Below the pieces are notes generated by a model that was not told the DNA's origin, did not search any database, and was given only the letters and a program-made list of their open reading frames with translations. From a bacterium (GTDB lineage Bacteria; Margulisbacteria; Marinamargulisbacteria; SXXA01): a stretch of DNA of 15,210 bases. Made by a program: the position numbers and the translations under genes. How positions within the stretch are numbered: position 1 is the first letter of the stretch; every line of letters begins with the position of its first letter. Shown piece by piece: positions 14,507-15,210 of the stretch. Location: positions 1-15,210 of the forward strand of contig JAGYJO010000016.1 of assembly GCA_018402095.1 (NCBI GenBank). Direction: 5' to 3'.

Positions 14507-15210
14507 ATAACAACATTCCCCTACTGGCCCTTTTAATTACCCTAACGGTGTCCCCACTCATGGGCGCCATAACCCCCACGCAAAATTGGACCTCACGATT
14601 GGAAGATCCGATTTTGAGCCTGGTACTTGAGGAAGGCCTAGCAAACAACCTCGACATTCAAATCGCGACAGAACGTATCACCGCAGCTGAGTCTCTCCGC
14701 AACAGTGACAGCGCCACTTTCATGCCAGACATCTCCGGCATCGTCTCCAGCACACGTGGCAACACCACCTATGGACGAACAGGGACACTGTCCAAAGCAG
14801 GCTTAGAAGCAAACTGGACGCCCGACATTTTCGGCCAAACACAGACCAAAGTCGACGCCAAAGAGGCCCAAGTCCTCGTGGCAAAAGCCAACCTCGAACA
14901 GATCAAACTCACCACCGTCGCCAGTATCACCGACACACTGATCACATGGCGCCAACTACAAACACAAATCAAGCAAACACAAACACTCATCACAGCACAA
15001 GACACCTTGATTTCACTGCTAAAAAGCCGTGCAGCAGCAGGCCTCATCGATGCAGGAACCCTCTCTCAAGCCCTGGCCAATCGAAACGAAATAGCGCGAC
15101 AACTCCCCCAAGCAGAAGCAATGGCAAAGACAACGGCCTACCACTTGTCCGCATTGCTCAATAGGCGTGATGACAGTCTCCTCACAGATCTAGCCGCATC
15201 GACCCCAATA
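14503..15210 (+). CDS. TolC/NodT-like outer-membrane efflux protein, cut by the window end
   Basis: Outer-membrane factor that forms the exit duct of the tripartite pump. The visible 236 residues begin with a signal peptide (MNNNIPLLALLITLTVSPLMGA, cleavage near 22). Then come ILSLVLEEGLANNLDIQIA and ITAAESLRNSDSATFMPDIS, the helical start and first strand region typical of the family. GLEANWTPDIFGQTQTKVDA, the outer-membrane-factor WxxDxFG motif with its long helix, follows. The rest is long Gln/Ala/Leu-rich helix (about residues 110-220) matching the periplasmic tunnel. The gene overlaps the adaptor by ATGA, and the frame is open to the last base. About half of a usual 440-480-residue protein is seen. 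It explains where the export path ends and makes the operon self-contained. Confidence 0.9.
   Translation, partial: MNNNIPLLALLITLTVSPLMGAITPTQNWTSRLEDPILSLVLEEGLANNLDIQIATERITAAESLRNSDSATFMPDISGIVSSTRGNTTYGRTGTLSKAGLEANWTPDIFGQTQTKVDAKEAQVLVAKANLEQIKLTTVASITDTLITWRQLQTQIKQTQTLITAQDTLISLLKSRAAAGLIDAGTLSQALANRNEIARQLPQAEAMAKTTAYHLSALLNRRDDSLLTDLAASTPI

Overview
The window looks like chromosomal DNA of a Gram-negative bacterium. It encodes an outer-membrane efflux protein with a signal peptide, a periplasmic HlyD-type adaptor, heme synthesis (hemE), lipid-carrier recycling (uppP), RecJ and a YajQ-family protein. Base composition is moderate and coding density is high. I cannot place the lineage securely from the sequence alone. 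No rRNA, tRNA, CRISPR array, integrase or intact insertion sequence was found.

Layout. (1) 1-963: 3' part of an aldehyde dehydrogenase gene running in from the left edge. (2) 920-4528, minus strand: a tight operon read as hemE, a UvrD/PcrA-like helicase and a DCC-family thiol oxidoreductase. Its genes overlap by about 10 nt each, and its end overlaps the aldehyde dehydrogenase gene tail to tail. (3) 4542-5025: a gene-poor island holding two diverged tandem copies of a ~180-bp hairpin-rich repeat. (4) 5026-7546, plus strand: uppP (undecaprenyl-diphosphate phosphatase) with a badly frameshifted 5' part, then a secreted helical-repeat (TPR-like) protein of unknown function. (5) 7749-8225, minus: yajQ. 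(6) 8429-10660, plus: an enlarged RecJ-like exonuclease, closed by a very clear hairpin terminator. (7) 10747-11523, minus: a TetR-family repressor and a tiny ORF behind it. (8) 11749-15210, plus: a four-gene tripartite ABC exporter operon (permease, ATPase, HlyD-like adaptor, TolC-like outer-membrane channel, the last cut by the window end). The TetR gene diverges from this operon and a promoter overlapping an inverted repeat lies between them, so the obvious model is a TetR-controlled export pump.

The most unusual signal is reading-frame damage. The 5' ends of hemE and uppP, which both face the repeat island, are scrambled by several indels within a short distance, while the rest of each gene is open and well conserved. 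In hemE a recognisable RPPIWIM segment lies in the wrong frame, and the invariant Arg-Gln after it is lost through an apparent 4-nt deletion. In uppP the conserved EGLTEF and VSSTG motifs can be read, but only by switching frame about seven times between 5026 and 5314. The exporter permease carries a separate single frameshift near 12256-12264. These are either real gene decay focused on the island, or consensus errors over a hairpin-rich stretch. Raw reads would decide.
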